Shown in pieces: positions 17,568 to 26,598 of a stretch of 64,000 nt of DNA (position 1 is its first letter; the number at the start of each line of letters is the position of its first letter). The DNA lies in contig NZ_CP063231.1 of assembly GCF_023612255.1 (NCBI RefSeq), positions 726,001 through 790,000 of the forward strand, written 5' to 3'. The notes below the pieces were generated by a model. It made no database searches. It was not told where the DNA came from and saw only the letters and a list, made by a program, of their open reading frames with translations. Made by a program: the position numbers and the translations under genes. The stretch comes from Luteibacter flocculans (GTDB taxonomy: Bacteria; Pseudomonadota; Gammaproteobacteria; Xanthomonadales; Rhodanobacteraceae).

Positions 17568-17583
17568 TTGTTGAACGCGAGGA

Positions 17584-18012
17584 TCAGCGAATCGTTAGGT
17601 GGACTCGTCTCGTGGGACCGATGCCGTTCGGGATCACCATGTACTCGAAATTCCCGCCGTCCAGACCTCGAACCTCCCAGGTCCGCCGGTATCCGATGAT
17701 CGACCCTCCTCGCCGGCACAGGCCTGCGTAACCGCCCACGTTGCAAAGCCGTTGGGTGTCCGTTTCCCTCAGTGAATAACCCAGAAGTGTGGCCCGTTGG
17801 TTGTTCCCGTATCCGATTTCCTCGACGGTGACCTTGATCCATCCGCCGCCGTGATCACGCGCTGTCGATGAAGACCATGGCGACAAATATTCTCTTCCCC
17901 CATTTGGCGACTCGACGGCTACAACCTGCACATTCGAAAGGTTGTTTGCCAGGCAGTCACTGCCCATCAGTGAGCAAGCCAATGTTGCCGCGGCCGTCAA
18001 GAATAATTTCAT
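17584..18012 (-). CDS. Secreted protein resembling the DUF4879/YolA family, paralogue 2
   Basis: A 142-residue exported protein with signal MKLFLTAAATLACSLMGSDC-LA. The mature region has RDHGGGWIKVTVEEIGYGN, QRATLLGYSL, cysteines in QRLCN and GLCRRGG, and GGNFEYMVIPNG, ending in LTIR. It aligns with paralogue 1 over its full length; the signal peptide and the HGGGWI block are the best conserved parts. It transcribes toward paralogue 1, but a terminator and a separate 5' region lie between them, so each is probably its own transcription unit. Function is unknown. Confidence 0.75.
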   Translation of the reverse strand: MKLFLTAAATLACSLMGSDCLANNLSNVQVVAVESPNGGREYLSPWSSSTARDHGGGWIKVTVEEIGYGNNQRATLLGYSLRETDTQRLCNVGGYAGLCRRGGSIIGYRRTWEVRGLDGGNFEYMVIPNGIGPTRRVHLTIR

Positions 18013-18255
18013 GTGTTCCTCCCTTGGTCGAAATGACCGTTGGGCAGCATCGGGTGTTGATTGCGATTCAGCCAGCGGGTACGTCTCAACACTGCATAAG
18101 TACTGTGCTCAAGAATCAGTGAGATCAACCCTACCCACGCTTTCGACGTAAGGGTGTTCGGTAATGCTGGAAGGCGGAACGCTCGTGTGGTGCTGGAGGG
18201 GTTATCAACACCTCGCGATTTTGTTTTTGTCTGCGCTCCATTCGGAGGCACAGAT

Positions 18256-18657
18256 ATGCAGATCACGAGCTCGCTCCTTCAGCGACTATCTCCATCGGTA
18301 CACAGCCGGGCTACGTCACAGGAGCCCGTGACGCAGATCGGCTCCGTGGAAAAGCCTCAGATTGCTCGCATCGACTTTTCGAACGTTACTGCGAGGCAAG
18401 TATCCGAGTACGTCGACGATCTTATGTCTCGCGGCGAAATCGACCCCGACGACGCCCACGCCCTCGCTTTGTGTATGCCGTCCGCGTGGTACCAGGAAAA
18501 TTTCGATACGCCATTCAACCTGCGAGCGGAAATCGAGAGCATCCGCGATTTCGACAAGGCACACGGTTTTGACTTCCACGCAGCCTTCTACGAAGGCCTG
18601 CTGCAGCGAATGAAGCTGATGGAGGACCGATCGGTGCATGTGTCGATCGTGGCGTGA
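18256..18657 (+). CDS. Hypothetical protein, 133 residues
   Basis: I do not recognise this protein. From ATG 18256, which has GGAGG seven bases upstream, it encodes 133 residues with no signal peptide or membrane segment. The first about 40 residues are polar and probably flexible. The remainder looks helical, with the landmarks ARQVSEYVDDLMSRGEIDPDD, AWYQENFDTPFNL and YEGLLQRMKLMED. It is divergent from the duplicated secreted proteins and carries no sign of nucleic-acid-binding motifs. A longer in-frame start at 18154 lacks a ribosome-binding site. Confidence 0.55.
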   Translation: MQITSSLLQRLSPSVHSRATSQEPVTQIGSVEKPQIARIDFSNVTARQVSEYVDDLMSRGEIDPDDAHALALCMPSAWYQENFDTPFNLRAEIESIRDFDKAHGFDFHAAFYEGLLQRMKLMEDRSVHVSIVA

Positions 18658-18714
18658 CACGTGCGTTGATCCACGTGCGCGCGGATCGATAGGTATCCGC
18701 GCGCATCGATAGCG

Positions 18715-19575
18715 TCACCGGGGAGCCGCTGTTGCGTAGCGATGGATGAAGTCCATCGTGTCGGCCAGGACGGATGCTTTGGACTTTAACGGGCCGAACG
18801 CAAGAAGCAGCGTTTCATGGCCGACGTGGGGGTAGAGCTTCAACGTCACCGGCTCGCCTTGTGAGCGATACCTTCCTTCGAAAGAAACGGCTTCCGCGGG
18901 CGAGACGATCGTGTCGTTCTCGCCTTGAAGCAGCAGGGCGGGCGGTTCGTCGCCATCCACGAAGTTGATCGGTTGCGAAGCGGCCTGTTCGGTCGGGGTA
19001 TGGCCGAAGATGTCGTAGAACTCCGGCTCGTCGAACGGAACGAAATCGTACGTGCCGGCCACGCCGATCAGGCCGGCGAGGTCACGTGGATTCATGCCTA
19101 CCGAGGCCAACCATTGTTTGTCGGTCGCCAGCATGGCCGCGATCTGCCCGCCGGACGAATGTCCCATCACGAAGAGGTGCTCGGGATCGCCGCCGAACGC
19201 GCTGGCGTGATCGCGTGCCCAACGCACAGCCCGTGCGCCATCGCCGAGAAAGCCGTCCATGCGTGCCTTCGGCCAGGGACGAACGTCGGTGATGACGGCG
19301 ACGACGCCTTGGGCAGCCAAGGCCTCTCCCATCCAGCGGAACCATTGGCGTTTGCCGGTCATCCAGCTACCGCCGTAGAAGTAGACAACGACTGGTGCGT
19401 GCGATGCGTCGGCTGGGCTATAGACGTCCAAAGCCAGACCGTGCTCCGGATCGAAGAGGACGTCGCGATGTGCCGTCACGTTGGCGGCAGGCTGACGTGC
19501 ATTGACGGCGCCGAAGAAGGTGGCGTGGCAACCGGCAAGCAAAAGGACAGCAAGGAAGAGGGCGAGTACGCGCAT
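18715..19575 (-). CDS. Lipoprotein alpha/beta-hydrolase (esterase/lipase family)
   Basis: A 286-residue hydrolase. The N-terminus MRVLALFLAVLLLAGC is a lipoprotein signal with lipidated C16, so it is membrane-anchored. The oxyanion loop is YFYGGSW (65-71) and the nucleophile S140 lies in MGHSSGG. An Asp in QGENDTIVSP and a His in PHVGHETLL complete the triad. It resembles carboxylesterases of the BD-FAE/HSL type. It is divergent from prmC with only 38 bases between the starts. Confidence 0.88.
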   Translation of the reverse strand: MRVLALFLAVLLLAGCHATFFGAVNARQPAANVTAHRDVLFDPEHGLALDVYSPADASHAPVVVYFYGGSWMTGKRQWFRWMGEALAAQGVVAVITDVRPWPKARMDGFLGDGARAVRWARDHASAFGGDPEHLFVMGHSSGGQIAAMLATDKQWLASVGMNPRDLAGLIGVAGTYDFVPFDEPEFYDIFGHTPTEQAASQPINFVDGDEPPALLLQGENDTIVSPAEAVSFEGRYRSQGEPVTLKLYPHVGHETLLLAFGPLKSKASVLADTMDFIHRYATAAPR

Positions 19576-19613
19576 CGCGCGATTGTAGGCGGACAGATCG
19601 CTAGAATGGCGGC

Positions 19614-20441
19614 ATGACCGATATCCGCACGATCTTGCGCCAGGCCTCCGAAGCCCTCGGCGACCGACTCGAAGCCGAGTTGCTGCTGGCGCACGCGTTG
19701 GGGGTGAATCGCGCGTGGTTCTTTGCGCATGCGGATGACGAACCCGCAGCCGAGAGCGTGGAGCGTTTCCGTGCCCTGGTGCGGCGACGCGCCGCCGGTG
19801 AACCCATCGCCTATATCACCGGCACGCGCGACTTCTGGTCGCTCACGCTTGAAGTCACCCCGGCGACGCTGATCCCGCGTCCCGAGACCGAGCTGTTGGT
19901 AGAGCTCGCACTTGATCGTCTCCCCGCAGGAGGTAGCATCGTCGATCTCGGTACGGGCAGTGGCGCCGTCGCGTTGGCTATCGCCAAGGAACGGCCGGAT
20001 GCCATCGTTGTCGCTGTAGACGCCAGCGCCGCCGCACTCGACGTGGCCCGACGCAACGCCCAGCGACTCGGGCTCGAACGCGTCGAGTTCGCGCAAGGCG
20101 ACTGGTTTTCGCCGCTGAGCAACCGTCGCTTCGACCTTATCGTCAGCAACCCGCCCTATATCGAGGCGGCCGACCGGCATCTAGGCGAAGGCGATCTTCG
20201 TTTCGAACCCGCATCGGCATTGGCCTCCGGTGCCGACGGCCTGGACGACATCCGTCGCATCGCTGCGGGGGCGACCGCGCACTTGAAATCCGGTGGCGCG
20301 TTGCTGGTCGAACACGGTTGGAATCAAGGCGACGCCGTCAGGCAGATTTTTCGCGAGGCGGGTCTGACGAGTGAGTTCACAGCAAAAGATCTGGAGAGTC
20401 GTGACCGCGTATCCGGTGCGGCGGCCTCAGTAGATCAGTAA
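19614..20441 (+). CDS. prmC: Release-factor glutamine N5-methyltransferase PrmC
   Basis: SAM-dependent methyltransferase of 275 residues that methylates the GGQ glutamine of peptide-chain release factors RF1 and RF2. The helical N-terminal substrate domain (1-80) is followed by the Rossmann domain with [15 protein letters not shown] and the catalytic SNPPY motif that contacts the glutamine side chain. Length and order are typical. In many bacteria the gene follows prfA; here it stands alone, convergent with dxs. Confidence 0.95.
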   Translation: MTDIRTILRQASEALGDRLEAELLLAHALGVNRAWFFAHADDEPAAESVERFRALVRRRAAGEPIAYITGTRDFWSLTLEVTPATLIPRPETELLVELALDRLPAGGSIVDLGTGSGAVALAIAKERPDAIVVAVDASAAALDVARRNAQRLGLERVEFAQGDWFSPLSNRRFDLIVSNPPYIEAADRHLGEGDLRFEPASALASGADGLDDIRRIAAGATAHLKSGGALLVEHGWNQGDAVRQIFREAGLTSEFTAKDLESRDRVSGAAASVDQ

Positions 20442-20490
20442 AGGCAGCGCTCGTATTCCGCCGCTCCTTGGTACTGCGGCTGCGTGTCAT

Positions 20491-20514
20491 CCTCCGCGTG
20501 CTACTTCGCGGAGG
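20491..20514. terminator. Hairpin between convergent prmC and dxs
   Basis: CCTCCGCG (20491-20498) pairs perfectly with CGCGGAGG (20507-20514). There is no T run on either strand, so it is a candidate bidirectional stop or transcript-stabilising hairpin, not a clear intrinsic terminator. Confidence 0.4.
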
Positions 20515-20526
20515 AACTAGCGCGAA

Positions 20527-22422
20527 TTACCCCGCGCTAGCCACCGCCGACGCGCAGAACTGCGGGAACCGTACGCGGATCGCGTGGCGGATCTGCGGGA
20601 GGTCGAGGCCGGCCATGGTGAGGACTTCCTCGCGGCTGCCGTGTTCCAGATAGACGTCCGGAAGACCGAGATGCTGGATGGGCAGGGTGACGCCATGGGC
20701 GGCGAGGCATTCCGCCACGCCGGCACCGGCACCGCCAGCGATGGCGTTGTCTTCGATGGTGACGAAGGCCTTGTGCGTGCGCGCGAGTTCGAGGATCAGT
20801 TCCTCGTCCAGCGGCTTCACGAAGCGCATGTTTACCAATGTGGCGTCGACCTCCGCGGCGATGACGGCAGCCGGCGCGAGCATGGTGCCGAACGACAGAA
20901 TCGCCAGGCCGTGGTGGCCACGACGACGCACTTCCGCCTTGCCGATCGGGAAGGTTTCGAGCGTCTCGGCAAGCTTCGCGCCCGGACCGGTGCCGCGGGG
21001 ATAGCGCACCGCCGCGGGGCCTTCGTAGCGGAAACCAGTAGTCAGCATGGTCCGGCATTCGTTCTCGTCGGCCGGCGCCATGATCACCATGTTCGGCAGG
21101 CAGCGCATGAACGACAGATCGAAGCTGCCCGAGTGCGTGGCGCCATCCGGACCGACCACACCCGCGCGGTCGATCGCGAAAGTCACGTCGAGGTTTTGCA
21201 GGGCCACGTCGTGAATGGCCTGATCGTAGGCGCGCTGGAGGAAGGTGGAATAGATCGCCACCACGGGCTTCGCCCCTTCCACCGCCATGCCCGCCGCGAG
21301 CGTCACCGCATGCTGCTCGGCGATCGCCACGTCGAAATAGCGCTGCGGGTATTCCTTGGAGAAACGGACCAGGCCCGAACCTTCGCGCATGGCGGGCGTG
21401 ATGCCCAGCAGGCGCTCGTCGGTCGCGGCCATGTCGCAGAGCCAGTCGCTGAAGATGTCGGTATAGGTCGGCTTGGCTGGCGCACCCTTCTTCACCAGGC
21501 CCGCCACGGGATCGAACGGGCCCACGGCGTGGTACTCGATCTGCGCCTTTTCCGCGGGCTCGTAGCCCTTGCCCTTGGTGGTCATTACGTGGAGCAACTG
21601 CGGGCCGGGGAGGGCCTTCACCGTCTCCAGCGCGTTCACCAGTTGAGCCATGTTGTGGCCGTCGATGGGGCCGGTGTAGTGGAATCCCAGCTCCTCGAAC
21701 AAGGTCGAGGGCACGAACATGCCCTTGGCGTGTTCTTCCCAGCGCTTGAAGAAGCGGCCGACGAACGACTCGCGCGGCATCGCCTTCTTGGCGCGCTCGC
21801 GCCAGGCGTTGAGCGTGCGGCTCGCCATGGCGCGGGCCATCATCTTGGTCATCGCGCCGACGTTCTCGCTGATCGACATGCCGTTGTCGTTGAGGATCAC
21901 GAGCATGTTCGGCTCGACGTCGCCGCCGTGGTTCAAGGCTTCGAAGGCCATGCCAGCCGTCATCGCGCCGTCGCCGATCACGGCTACCACCTTGCGCATG
22001 TCGCCGCGGCGTTGCAGCGCGAGGGCCATGCCGAGGGCTGCGGAGATCGATGTGGACGAATGGCCGACCCCGAAGGTGTCGTACTTGCTTTCCTCGCGGC
22101 GCGGGAACGGCGCGAGGCCGTCCTTCTTCTTGATCGTCGTGATCCTGTCACGTCGACCGGTAAGGATCTTGTGCGGATAGCACTGGTGGCCGACGTCCCA
22201 CACCAGGCGGTCGTGCGGCGTCTCGAACACGTGGTGCAGCGCGACGGTCAGCTCGACCACTCCCAGCCCGGCGCCGAAATGGCCGCCCGACGACGCCACG
22301 GCCTCGATGAGGTAGCCGCGCAGCTCGTCGGCGATGGCCGGCAGTTCATCCGTCGAAAAACGGCGGAGGTCCTCCGGCGACTCGATCTGCGCCAGATAGG
22401 GATAACGGGAGAGGTCGTTCAT
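20527..22422 (-). CDS. dxs: 1-Deoxy-D-xylulose-5-phosphate synthase
   Basis: Thiamine-diphosphate enzyme of 631 residues that makes DXP from pyruvate and glyceraldehyde 3-phosphate, the first step of the MEP isoprenoid pathway; DXP also feeds thiamine and pyridoxal synthesis. The TPP motif is [15 protein letters not shown] near 150-165, and the pyrimidine-domain [13 protein letters not shown] block and a C-terminal transketolase-like domain are present. ATG 22422 gives the normal [16 protein letters not shown] start with AGGCAG before it; an in-frame start 42 bases upstream is less likely. Confidence 0.96.
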   Translation of the reverse strand: MNDLSRYPYLAQIESPEDLRRFSTDELPAIADELRGYLIEAVASSGGHFGAGLGVVELTVALHHVFETPHDRLVWDVGHQCYPHKILTGRRDRITTIKKKDGLAPFPRREESKYDTFGVGHSSTSISAALGMALALQRRGDMRKVVAVIGDGAMTAGMAFEALNHGGDVEPNMLVILNDNGMSISENVGAMTKMMARAMASRTLNAWRERAKKAMPRESFVGRFFKRWEEHAKGMFVPSTLFEELGFHYTGPIDGHNMAQLVNALETVKALPGPQLLHVMTTKGKGYEPAEKAQIEYHAVGPFDPVAGLVKKGAPAKPTYTDIFSDWLCDMAATDERLLGITPAMREGSGLVRFSKEYPQRYFDVAIAEQHAVTLAAGMAVEGAKPVVAIYSTFLQRAYDQAIHDVALQNLDVTFAIDRAGVVGPDGATHSGSFDLSFMRCLPNMVIMAPADENECRTMLTTGFRYEGPAAVRYPRGTGPGAKLAETLETFPIGKAEVRRRGHHGLAILSFGTMLAPAAVIAAEVDATLVNMRFVKPLDEELILELARTHKAFVTIEDNAIAGGAGAGVAECLAAHGVTLPIQHLGLPDVYLEHGSREEVLTMAGLDLPQIRHAIRVRFPQFCASAVASAG

Positions 22423-22566
22423 CTGCCTATTGTTCGCCTCCCGAGGGGGCGGGGCAAGGGACAAAAGGTGAACATAAAGCGACAGGGCCGGGCAGCGGCC
22501 CGGCCTGCGTGGCCGCCGCCGCGGCCAGACGCCGGCAAGCGCCCGGCGCAGCGACGTTTTTTGCCG

Positions 22567-23175
22567 TTAGCCGGGCCGCCGGTCGCGCGGCAGATGGCTC
22601 ACCAGGAATTCCATCTGATCGGCGAGGATGTTGCGGTTGGACAGGATCAGGTGCTCCACCCAACTCGGGCGGTAGGGCACGGCCAGCAAGGGCATGTTGG
22701 CCTGCTGCGGGGTCCGGTTGCTCTTGCGCAGGTTGCAGGCCAGGCAGGCACTGACCACATTCTCCCACTCGTCGGCGCCCTTCTTGGACAGCGGCACCAC
22801 GTGGTCGCGGGTCAGCTCGTGGCGCGTGTACTGATGGCCGCAATAAAGGCAGATGTGCCGGTCGCGAGCGAACAGAGCGGTGTTGGTCAGGGCCGGGGCC
22901 GGGTCGATCGCGTGTTCGCGACAATGGCCCGTGCTGGCCACGATCGGGTGCAATTGCAGGCTGCTGCGCAGTCCGCTCGCCCGGCTGATGCCGCCGTGGA
23001 CAGTGACGCACGGGTCGCCCAGGGTCCAGGCCACCACGCCGCGCACATACAGGCAAACCGCGTCCTGCCAACTGATCCAGTCCAGGATGCGGCCTGCCGC
23101 ATCGAGGGAAAGCACCCGCGTCGCATGTAACGCGGTGACCCTCGGCAGGTCCTCTTGGAGCACTTCCATCGTCAT
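22567..23175 (-). CDS. HNH endonuclease family protein
   Basis: A 202-residue protein with a clear HNH nuclease fold at about 105-160: C-x2-C (CLYCG), RDHVVPLSKKG with the catalytic histidine, N in WENVVSACLACN, and a second C-x2-C. The zinc-finger cysteines are intact. The N-terminal 100 residues resemble those of stand-alone bacterial HNH proteins of unknown role that are widespread in Xanthomonadaceae. It has no phage or toxin neighbours here, so a housekeeping DNA role is more likely than a mobile one. It follows dxs in reverse order on the same strand. Confidence 0.85.
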   Translation of the reverse strand: MTMEVLQEDLPRVTALHATRVLSLDAAGRILDWISWQDAVCLYVRGVVAWTLGDPCVTVHGGISRASGLRSSLQLHPIVASTGHCREHAIDPAPALTNTALFARDRHICLYCGHQYTRHELTRDHVVPLSKKGADEWENVVSACLACNLRKSNRTPQQANMPLLAVPYRPSWVEHLILSNRNILADQMEFLVSHLPRDRRPG

Positions 23176-23491
23176 CGTGTCTCGTCCTTCACATAAGCGA
23201 AAGAGCGTTCCAGCAAGTCGAACTCCGTGCGGATCGCACGGCGATCCAGCCCCTGCAGGAGGGGTCTGGCCCGAGCATAGCCGATTATTGCTACGGAATA
23301 GCGTTCGTCCAAGGGGCCACTGTCGCGCCGTTCAAACGGATGCGGAAAGGTGCCTGGCGCCCGGTGCCGCCCCCTGGGGCTTCACCTGTCATCGACCACT
23401 GCTATAGTGGGAATTCGCATTCGAGCCCAGCGGGTTTGGAAGGGGGGCCGGGGTGGCTTCCCAGGTCCGCGGGGTCCATGAGGGTTACACA
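23176..23491. other. Divergent intergenic region between HNH and SapC-family genes
   Basis: Apart from a candidate SapC-gene promoter at 23381-23408, I see no conserved structure, repeat or small gene in these 316 bases. They carry the two divergent upstream regions. Confidence 0.5.
23381..23408 (+). promoter_or_regulatory. Candidate promoter of the SapC-family gene
   Basis: TTCACC (23381) and TATAGT (23403) are separated by 16 bases. The -10 is close to consensus and the -35 is weaker. Position about 80 bases before the proposed GTG start is reasonable. Confidence 0.4.
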
Positions 23492-24247
23492 GTGGCAGAA
23501 GTGCTTTTCTACGAGCGTCCGGTTCCCCTGAACCGTACCGCCCACCGCGACCTGCGTCTGAAGGCCGTGAACAACATCCGTTTCGCCGCCTCCGCGCACT
23601 CCGTGCCGCTGACCGGCGTCGAATTCGCGCCCGCTGCGCGCGATTTCCCGATCCTCTTCGCGGGCAATTCGCTGGAAGAAGCAGGCCCGATGGCGTTGCT
23701 TGGCCTCCGCCAGGGCGAGAACCTGCTGGTCGGTGAGAACGGCTTCTGGGAGCAGGGCATCTACATCCCGGCGTTCGTTCGCCGCTATCCGTTCGTGCTG
23801 GCCGAGAAGCCGGCCGGTACCGAAGGCGACGACTTCACCGTGTTCCTCGACGAAGCCTACGAAGGCTTCAACAACGAGGAAGGCGAGCGCCTGTTCAACG
23901 AGGACGGCACCGATGCGCCGGCTCTCACCAATGCCGTGAACTTCCTCGGCGAGTTCCAGGACCACGTGGCCCGCACGCAGTGGTTCATGGGCAAGCTGCG
24001 CGAGCACAACCTGCTCGAGCCGCGCACGATCACGCTGCAGAAGGAAGGCAAGGGCATCAACCTCAACGGTCTGTTCGTGATCAACGAGGAACGGCTGCGC
24101 GCGCTCGACGAGAAGACGGCGCACGAATTCCTGCGCGAGGGTGCCCTCGGCTGGATCTACGCGCACCTGGTCTCGCTGGCGAACATCGACCGCATGGCCG
24201 CCCGCCTCGACGAGCGCGAGCGCAAGGAAACGCCGTCGGCGACCTGA
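23492..24247 (+). CDS. SapC family protein
   Basis: A 251-residue protein of the SapC family, first named from an S-layer-associated gene and common in Caulobacter and xanthomonads beside TonB-dependent receptor systems; its biochemical role is not known. Landmarks are RFAASAHSVPLTGVEFAPAA, DFPILFA and RRYPFVLAE. The start is taken as GTG 23492 (VAEVLFYERPVPLNR) with AGGG seven bases upstream, since this matches the usual N-terminus; an in-frame GTG at 23453 is possible. A strong terminator follows, so the gene is monocistronic. Confidence 0.85.
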   Translation: MAEVLFYERPVPLNRTAHRDLRLKAVNNIRFAASAHSVPLTGVEFAPAARDFPILFAGNSLEEAGPMALLGLRQGENLLVGENGFWEQGIYIPAFVRRYPFVLAEKPAGTEGDDFTVFLDEAYEGFNNEEGERLFNEDGTDAPALTNAVNFLGEFQDHVARTQWFMGKLREHNLLEPRTITLQKEGKGINLNGLFVINEERLRALDEKTAHEFLREGALGWIYAHLVSLANIDRMAARLDERERKETPSAT

Positions 24248-24270
24248 GTCGCCGGCAAGTGATACACGAT

Positions 24271-24297
24271 AAGCCGCCTTCGGGCGGCTTTTTCTTT
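24271..24297 (+). terminator. Terminator after the SapC-family gene
   Basis: AAGCCGCC (24271-24278) pairs with GGCGGCTT (24283-24290) around a TTCG tetraloop, followed by TTTCTTT. A strong intrinsic terminator 23 bases after the stop. Confidence 0.93.
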
Positions 24298-24401
24298 GGT
24301 TGTTCGCGCATTGGCGGGAAGGTGGAGTTTTCTTGTCGTTGCTGTTGACGACTCGCTTCGTCGGTTTGGCTCGCCTTCGGCCTCGCATCGGCGCCTGTGC
24401 C

Positions 24402-24547
24402 GCGCTGCGGCTCTCCCGACACGCGACCTGAGTCATTGTGGGAGTCTTCGGTGTCCCCTCGATGCGAGTTTCCGCACAAGAGAGCGGCGAATGACCCGAC
24501 GTATCCAGACAGCGCCCCGGACTTCCGTGATGAGCCTTTTTCTTTTG
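24402..24547. repeat. Dispersed intergenic repeat, copy B (continuous)
   Basis: About 146 bases matching the two blocks of copy A at 13175-13470 but without the insertion. The copies differ at scattered bases. It lies beyond a terminator, as does copy A. On the reverse strand both could encode similar peptides (for example SCAETRIE), but stop codons and frame differences argue against a coding element. Confidence 0.85.
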
Positions 24548-24630
24548 GGGTCTATGCGATCGCGCCCGCTTCGCATCATGCTGCGTTCCATAGCTGCTGC
24601 GGTGCTCGTTCCTTAAAAGGCTCGACCGCC

Positions 24631-25266
24631 ATGGTTTCTCTCCGTCCGCTTGCCTACGCCACCATGACACGATCCCTGCCCAGCGATACCGAGTTCTACC
24701 TGAAGCACTTCGAAGGTCTCGACCTTGCCGGTGAAACGTTCACTTCGAGAACGTTCGAGTCCTGCACCTTCGTACGCTGCTCGCTGACGGAAGCCGTGTT
24801 CGATCGCTGCAAGTTCATCGAGTGCACCTTTCGCTCATGTGACCTGAGCAATGCGCGTTTGTCGGCGAGCAAATGCCAGGCGGTGTCGTTCGATGAGTGC
24901 AAACTGCTGGGCGTCGACTGGACCCGCGCGGAGTGGCCGCGCTACGCCGCGCCGGGCAAGTTGGCCTTCCGCAAGTCGAACATCAGCTACTCGAACTTCT
25001 TTGGCCTCGACCTGCAGGAAACCGTGCTGGAGGAGTGCAAAGCGCACAGCGTCGATTTCCGTGAAGGAAACTTTGCTAAGTCGAACTTCACGTATACCGA
25101 TTTCCGCGACAGTCTCTTCAACAAGACCCAGCTCATCGGCGTGGATTTCAGCGAAGCCATGCATTACCTGATCAATATCCAGGAGAACCCGGTGCGTGGC
25201 AGTCGTTTCACCCGCAGCGAGTCCTTCGGGCTGTTGCATGGTCTGGATATCGAACTGGTCGATTAG
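24631..25266 (+). CDS. Pentapeptide-repeat protein (Qnr/McbG-like fold)
   Basis: A 211-residue pentapeptide-repeat protein. Repeats of the A(D/N)LXX type run from about residue 30 to 190 (for example TFESCTFVRCSLTEAVFDRC, SNFFGLDLQETVL, NFAKSNFTYTDF), broken by a loop at WPRYAAPGKL, and the C-terminus FTRSESFGLLHGLDIELVD matches the end typical of Qnr-size proteins. Such proteins form a right-handed quadrilateral helix; some mimic DNA and protect gyrase. AAAAGG precedes ATG 24631; ATG 24664 is an alternative. Whether it affects quinolone response cannot be inferred from sequence. Confidence 0.85.
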   Translation: MVSLRPLAYATMTRSLPSDTEFYLKHFEGLDLAGETFTSRTFESCTFVRCSLTEAVFDRCKFIECTFRSCDLSNARLSASKCQAVSFDECKLLGVDWTRAEWPRYAAPGKLAFRKSNISYSNFFGLDLQETVLEECKAHSVDFREGNFAKSNFTYTDFRDSLFNKTQLIGVDFSEAMHYLINIQENPVRGSRFTRSESFGLLHGLDIELVD

Positions 25267-25286
25267 TTCTGTTGCAACGTGTTCGC

Positions 25287-25922
25287 TCACGCGACGCGGG
25301 GCAACTGCCAACCGAAAGCCACGGCGGCCATGCGGACGGCGAAGCACACCAGGCAACCCAGCGCCGTGGCGACGGCGGGCGGCCATTGCAACTTCCGGCA
25401 TCCGATGACCACTGCCGCACCGAGCAGCGCTGCGGTGGCGTAGATATCCGCCATCAGGATCAGCGGCGTGCGAGTGAGCAGCAGATCGCGGATGACGCCT
25501 CCACCGCAGCCCGTCACGGCGCCCATCAGGATCGCGTTGATCGGGGTGATCCCGTAATCCCATGCTTTTTCCGCGCCCGTTGCGGCGAAGATGGCGAGCC
25601 CGGCGGCATCGAGTGTGAGTAGCACCATGGGCGGTGCGGCTGTCATGGATGCGTGGAACGCAAAGGTGACCAGGCCTGCGGCGAAGGCGAGCGTCGGATA
25701 ACGCCAGTCGCGAATGGCATTGGGTGGTGTGGCGCCGATCAGTACGTCGCGGACCACGCCGCCGCCCAGCGCGACAATGAACGACAACACCAGCACGCCA
25801 AGCAGGTCCAGCCCGCCGTGAATGGCAGCGATGGCGCCTTCGACCGCGAAAACCACCGTGCCGGCGAGATCGCCCGCGAGAACGACGTGTCGGCGGGTCA
25901 CGGGTATCCACTGTGCGCTCAT
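25287..25922 (-). CDS. TRIC-type (UPF0126) cation channel family membrane protein
   Basis: A 211-residue protein with seven predicted transmembrane helices arranged as two inverted repeats, each carrying the glycine-rich motif GGGVVRD or GGGVIRD. Prokaryotic relatives form trimeric cation channels. The sequence is typical of the E. coli YadS/YicG group in length. It converges on the pentapeptide-repeat gene, with 20 bases between stops, and its start is 62 bases before the end of the GNAT gene on the same strand. Confidence 0.88.
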   Translation of the reverse strand: MSAQWIPVTRRHVVLAGDLAGTVVFAVEGAIAAIHGGLDLLGVLVLSFIVALGGGVVRDVLIGATPPNAIRDWRYPTLAFAAGLVTFAFHASMTAAPPMVLLTLDAAGLAIFAATGAEKAWDYGITPINAILMGAVTGCGGGVIRDLLLTRTPLILMADIYATAALLGAAVVIGCRKLQWPPAVATALGCLVCFAVRMAAVAFGWQLPRVA

Positions 25923-26008
25923 GTATCCGGTCCAAGCGGTGCCGCGCTCGCGTCCTGCAACCGCCCGCGGCGCGGCGGAGCCGAGTGTTCGTTACAGCGC
26001 GGAGGCGC

Positions 26009-26485
26009 TCAGCGCACCGGCTTCGCCATGCGCATCAGGTCGGTGTCGAAACCGTGCTTGCGATACAACTCCAGCGCGCGCTCGTTGCCGGGGAAGACCG
26101 CCAGCGTGACGAACTGGCAGCGGTGCTCCTTGGCCCACGTCTGTGCATGATCGAGCAGGAAGGCGCCGACCCCGGCACCCTCGTAACGCTCGGCCACGGC
26201 AATGTCCGAGATGTGGCAATTGTCGCGGTGAGTGAAGAAGTCCTTGGTCTTCTGCAGGTGGACGAAGCCCACCGCCTCGCCCTCGTCGTTCTCGGCGACG
26301 AAGATGTAGCTGTTCGACGGTTGCTCGTCGAGGTGCTTGACCAGGTCGGACTCGATGCCTTTCAAGCAGTCGGTGCGCGTGCGACCGTTGGGCAGCTTGA
26401 AGTCGACGAAACGGGGAATGAGGCCGAGGATGAACTCGTCGTCGTCGCTCTCGGCGAGACGGATCAGGAACGGAGAATCGCTCAT
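26009..26485 (-). CDS. GNAT-family N-acetyltransferase
   Basis: A 158-residue acetyltransferase with the GNAT core: motif A around ISDIAVAERYEGAGVGAFLLDHA (acetyl-CoA pyrophosphate loop), then VTLAVFPGNERALELYRKHGF as motif B, which fits an amine- or peptide-acetylating enzyme. The acceptor is unknown. ATG 26485 is used; a GTG 12 bases upstream is an alternative with no better ribosome-binding site. Confidence 0.85.
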   Translation of the reverse strand: MSDSPFLIRLAESDDDEFILGLIPRFVDFKLPNGRTRTDCLKGIESDLVKHLDEQPSNSYIFVAENDEGEAVGFVHLQKTKDFFTHRDNCHISDIAVAERYEGAGVGAFLLDHAQTWAKEHRCQFVTLAVFPGNERALELYRKHGFDTDLMRMAKPVR

Positions 26486-26598
26486 CGTGTCGGTCACCGT
26501 CTCGGTCGCAGTTCCGGGCAGAGGCTTTTTTCTACACCTTCGGGCATGTCGAGGAAAGCCCCGCGAGGTCGTAAGTGTGATGGCCCCTATCCGAGCGC

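Larger units (their letters stand above)
24248..24630. other. Gene-free interval with terminator and repeat copy B
   Basis: These 383 bases hold the SapC-gene terminator (24271-24297), the dispersed repeat copy B (24402-24547) and about 80 bases of upstream region for the pentapeptide-repeat gene. Nothing else is visible. Confidence 0.7.

Noticed and set aside
20584-23130. Open frame of 848 codons antisense to dxs and the HNH gene
   Set aside because: It crosses two recognisable genes and their gap and has no domain of its own.
22567-23175. HNH protein as part of a restriction or toxin system
   Set aside because: No methyltransferase, immunity gene or phage gene is near, and it is a lone, housekeeping-like gene in this family.
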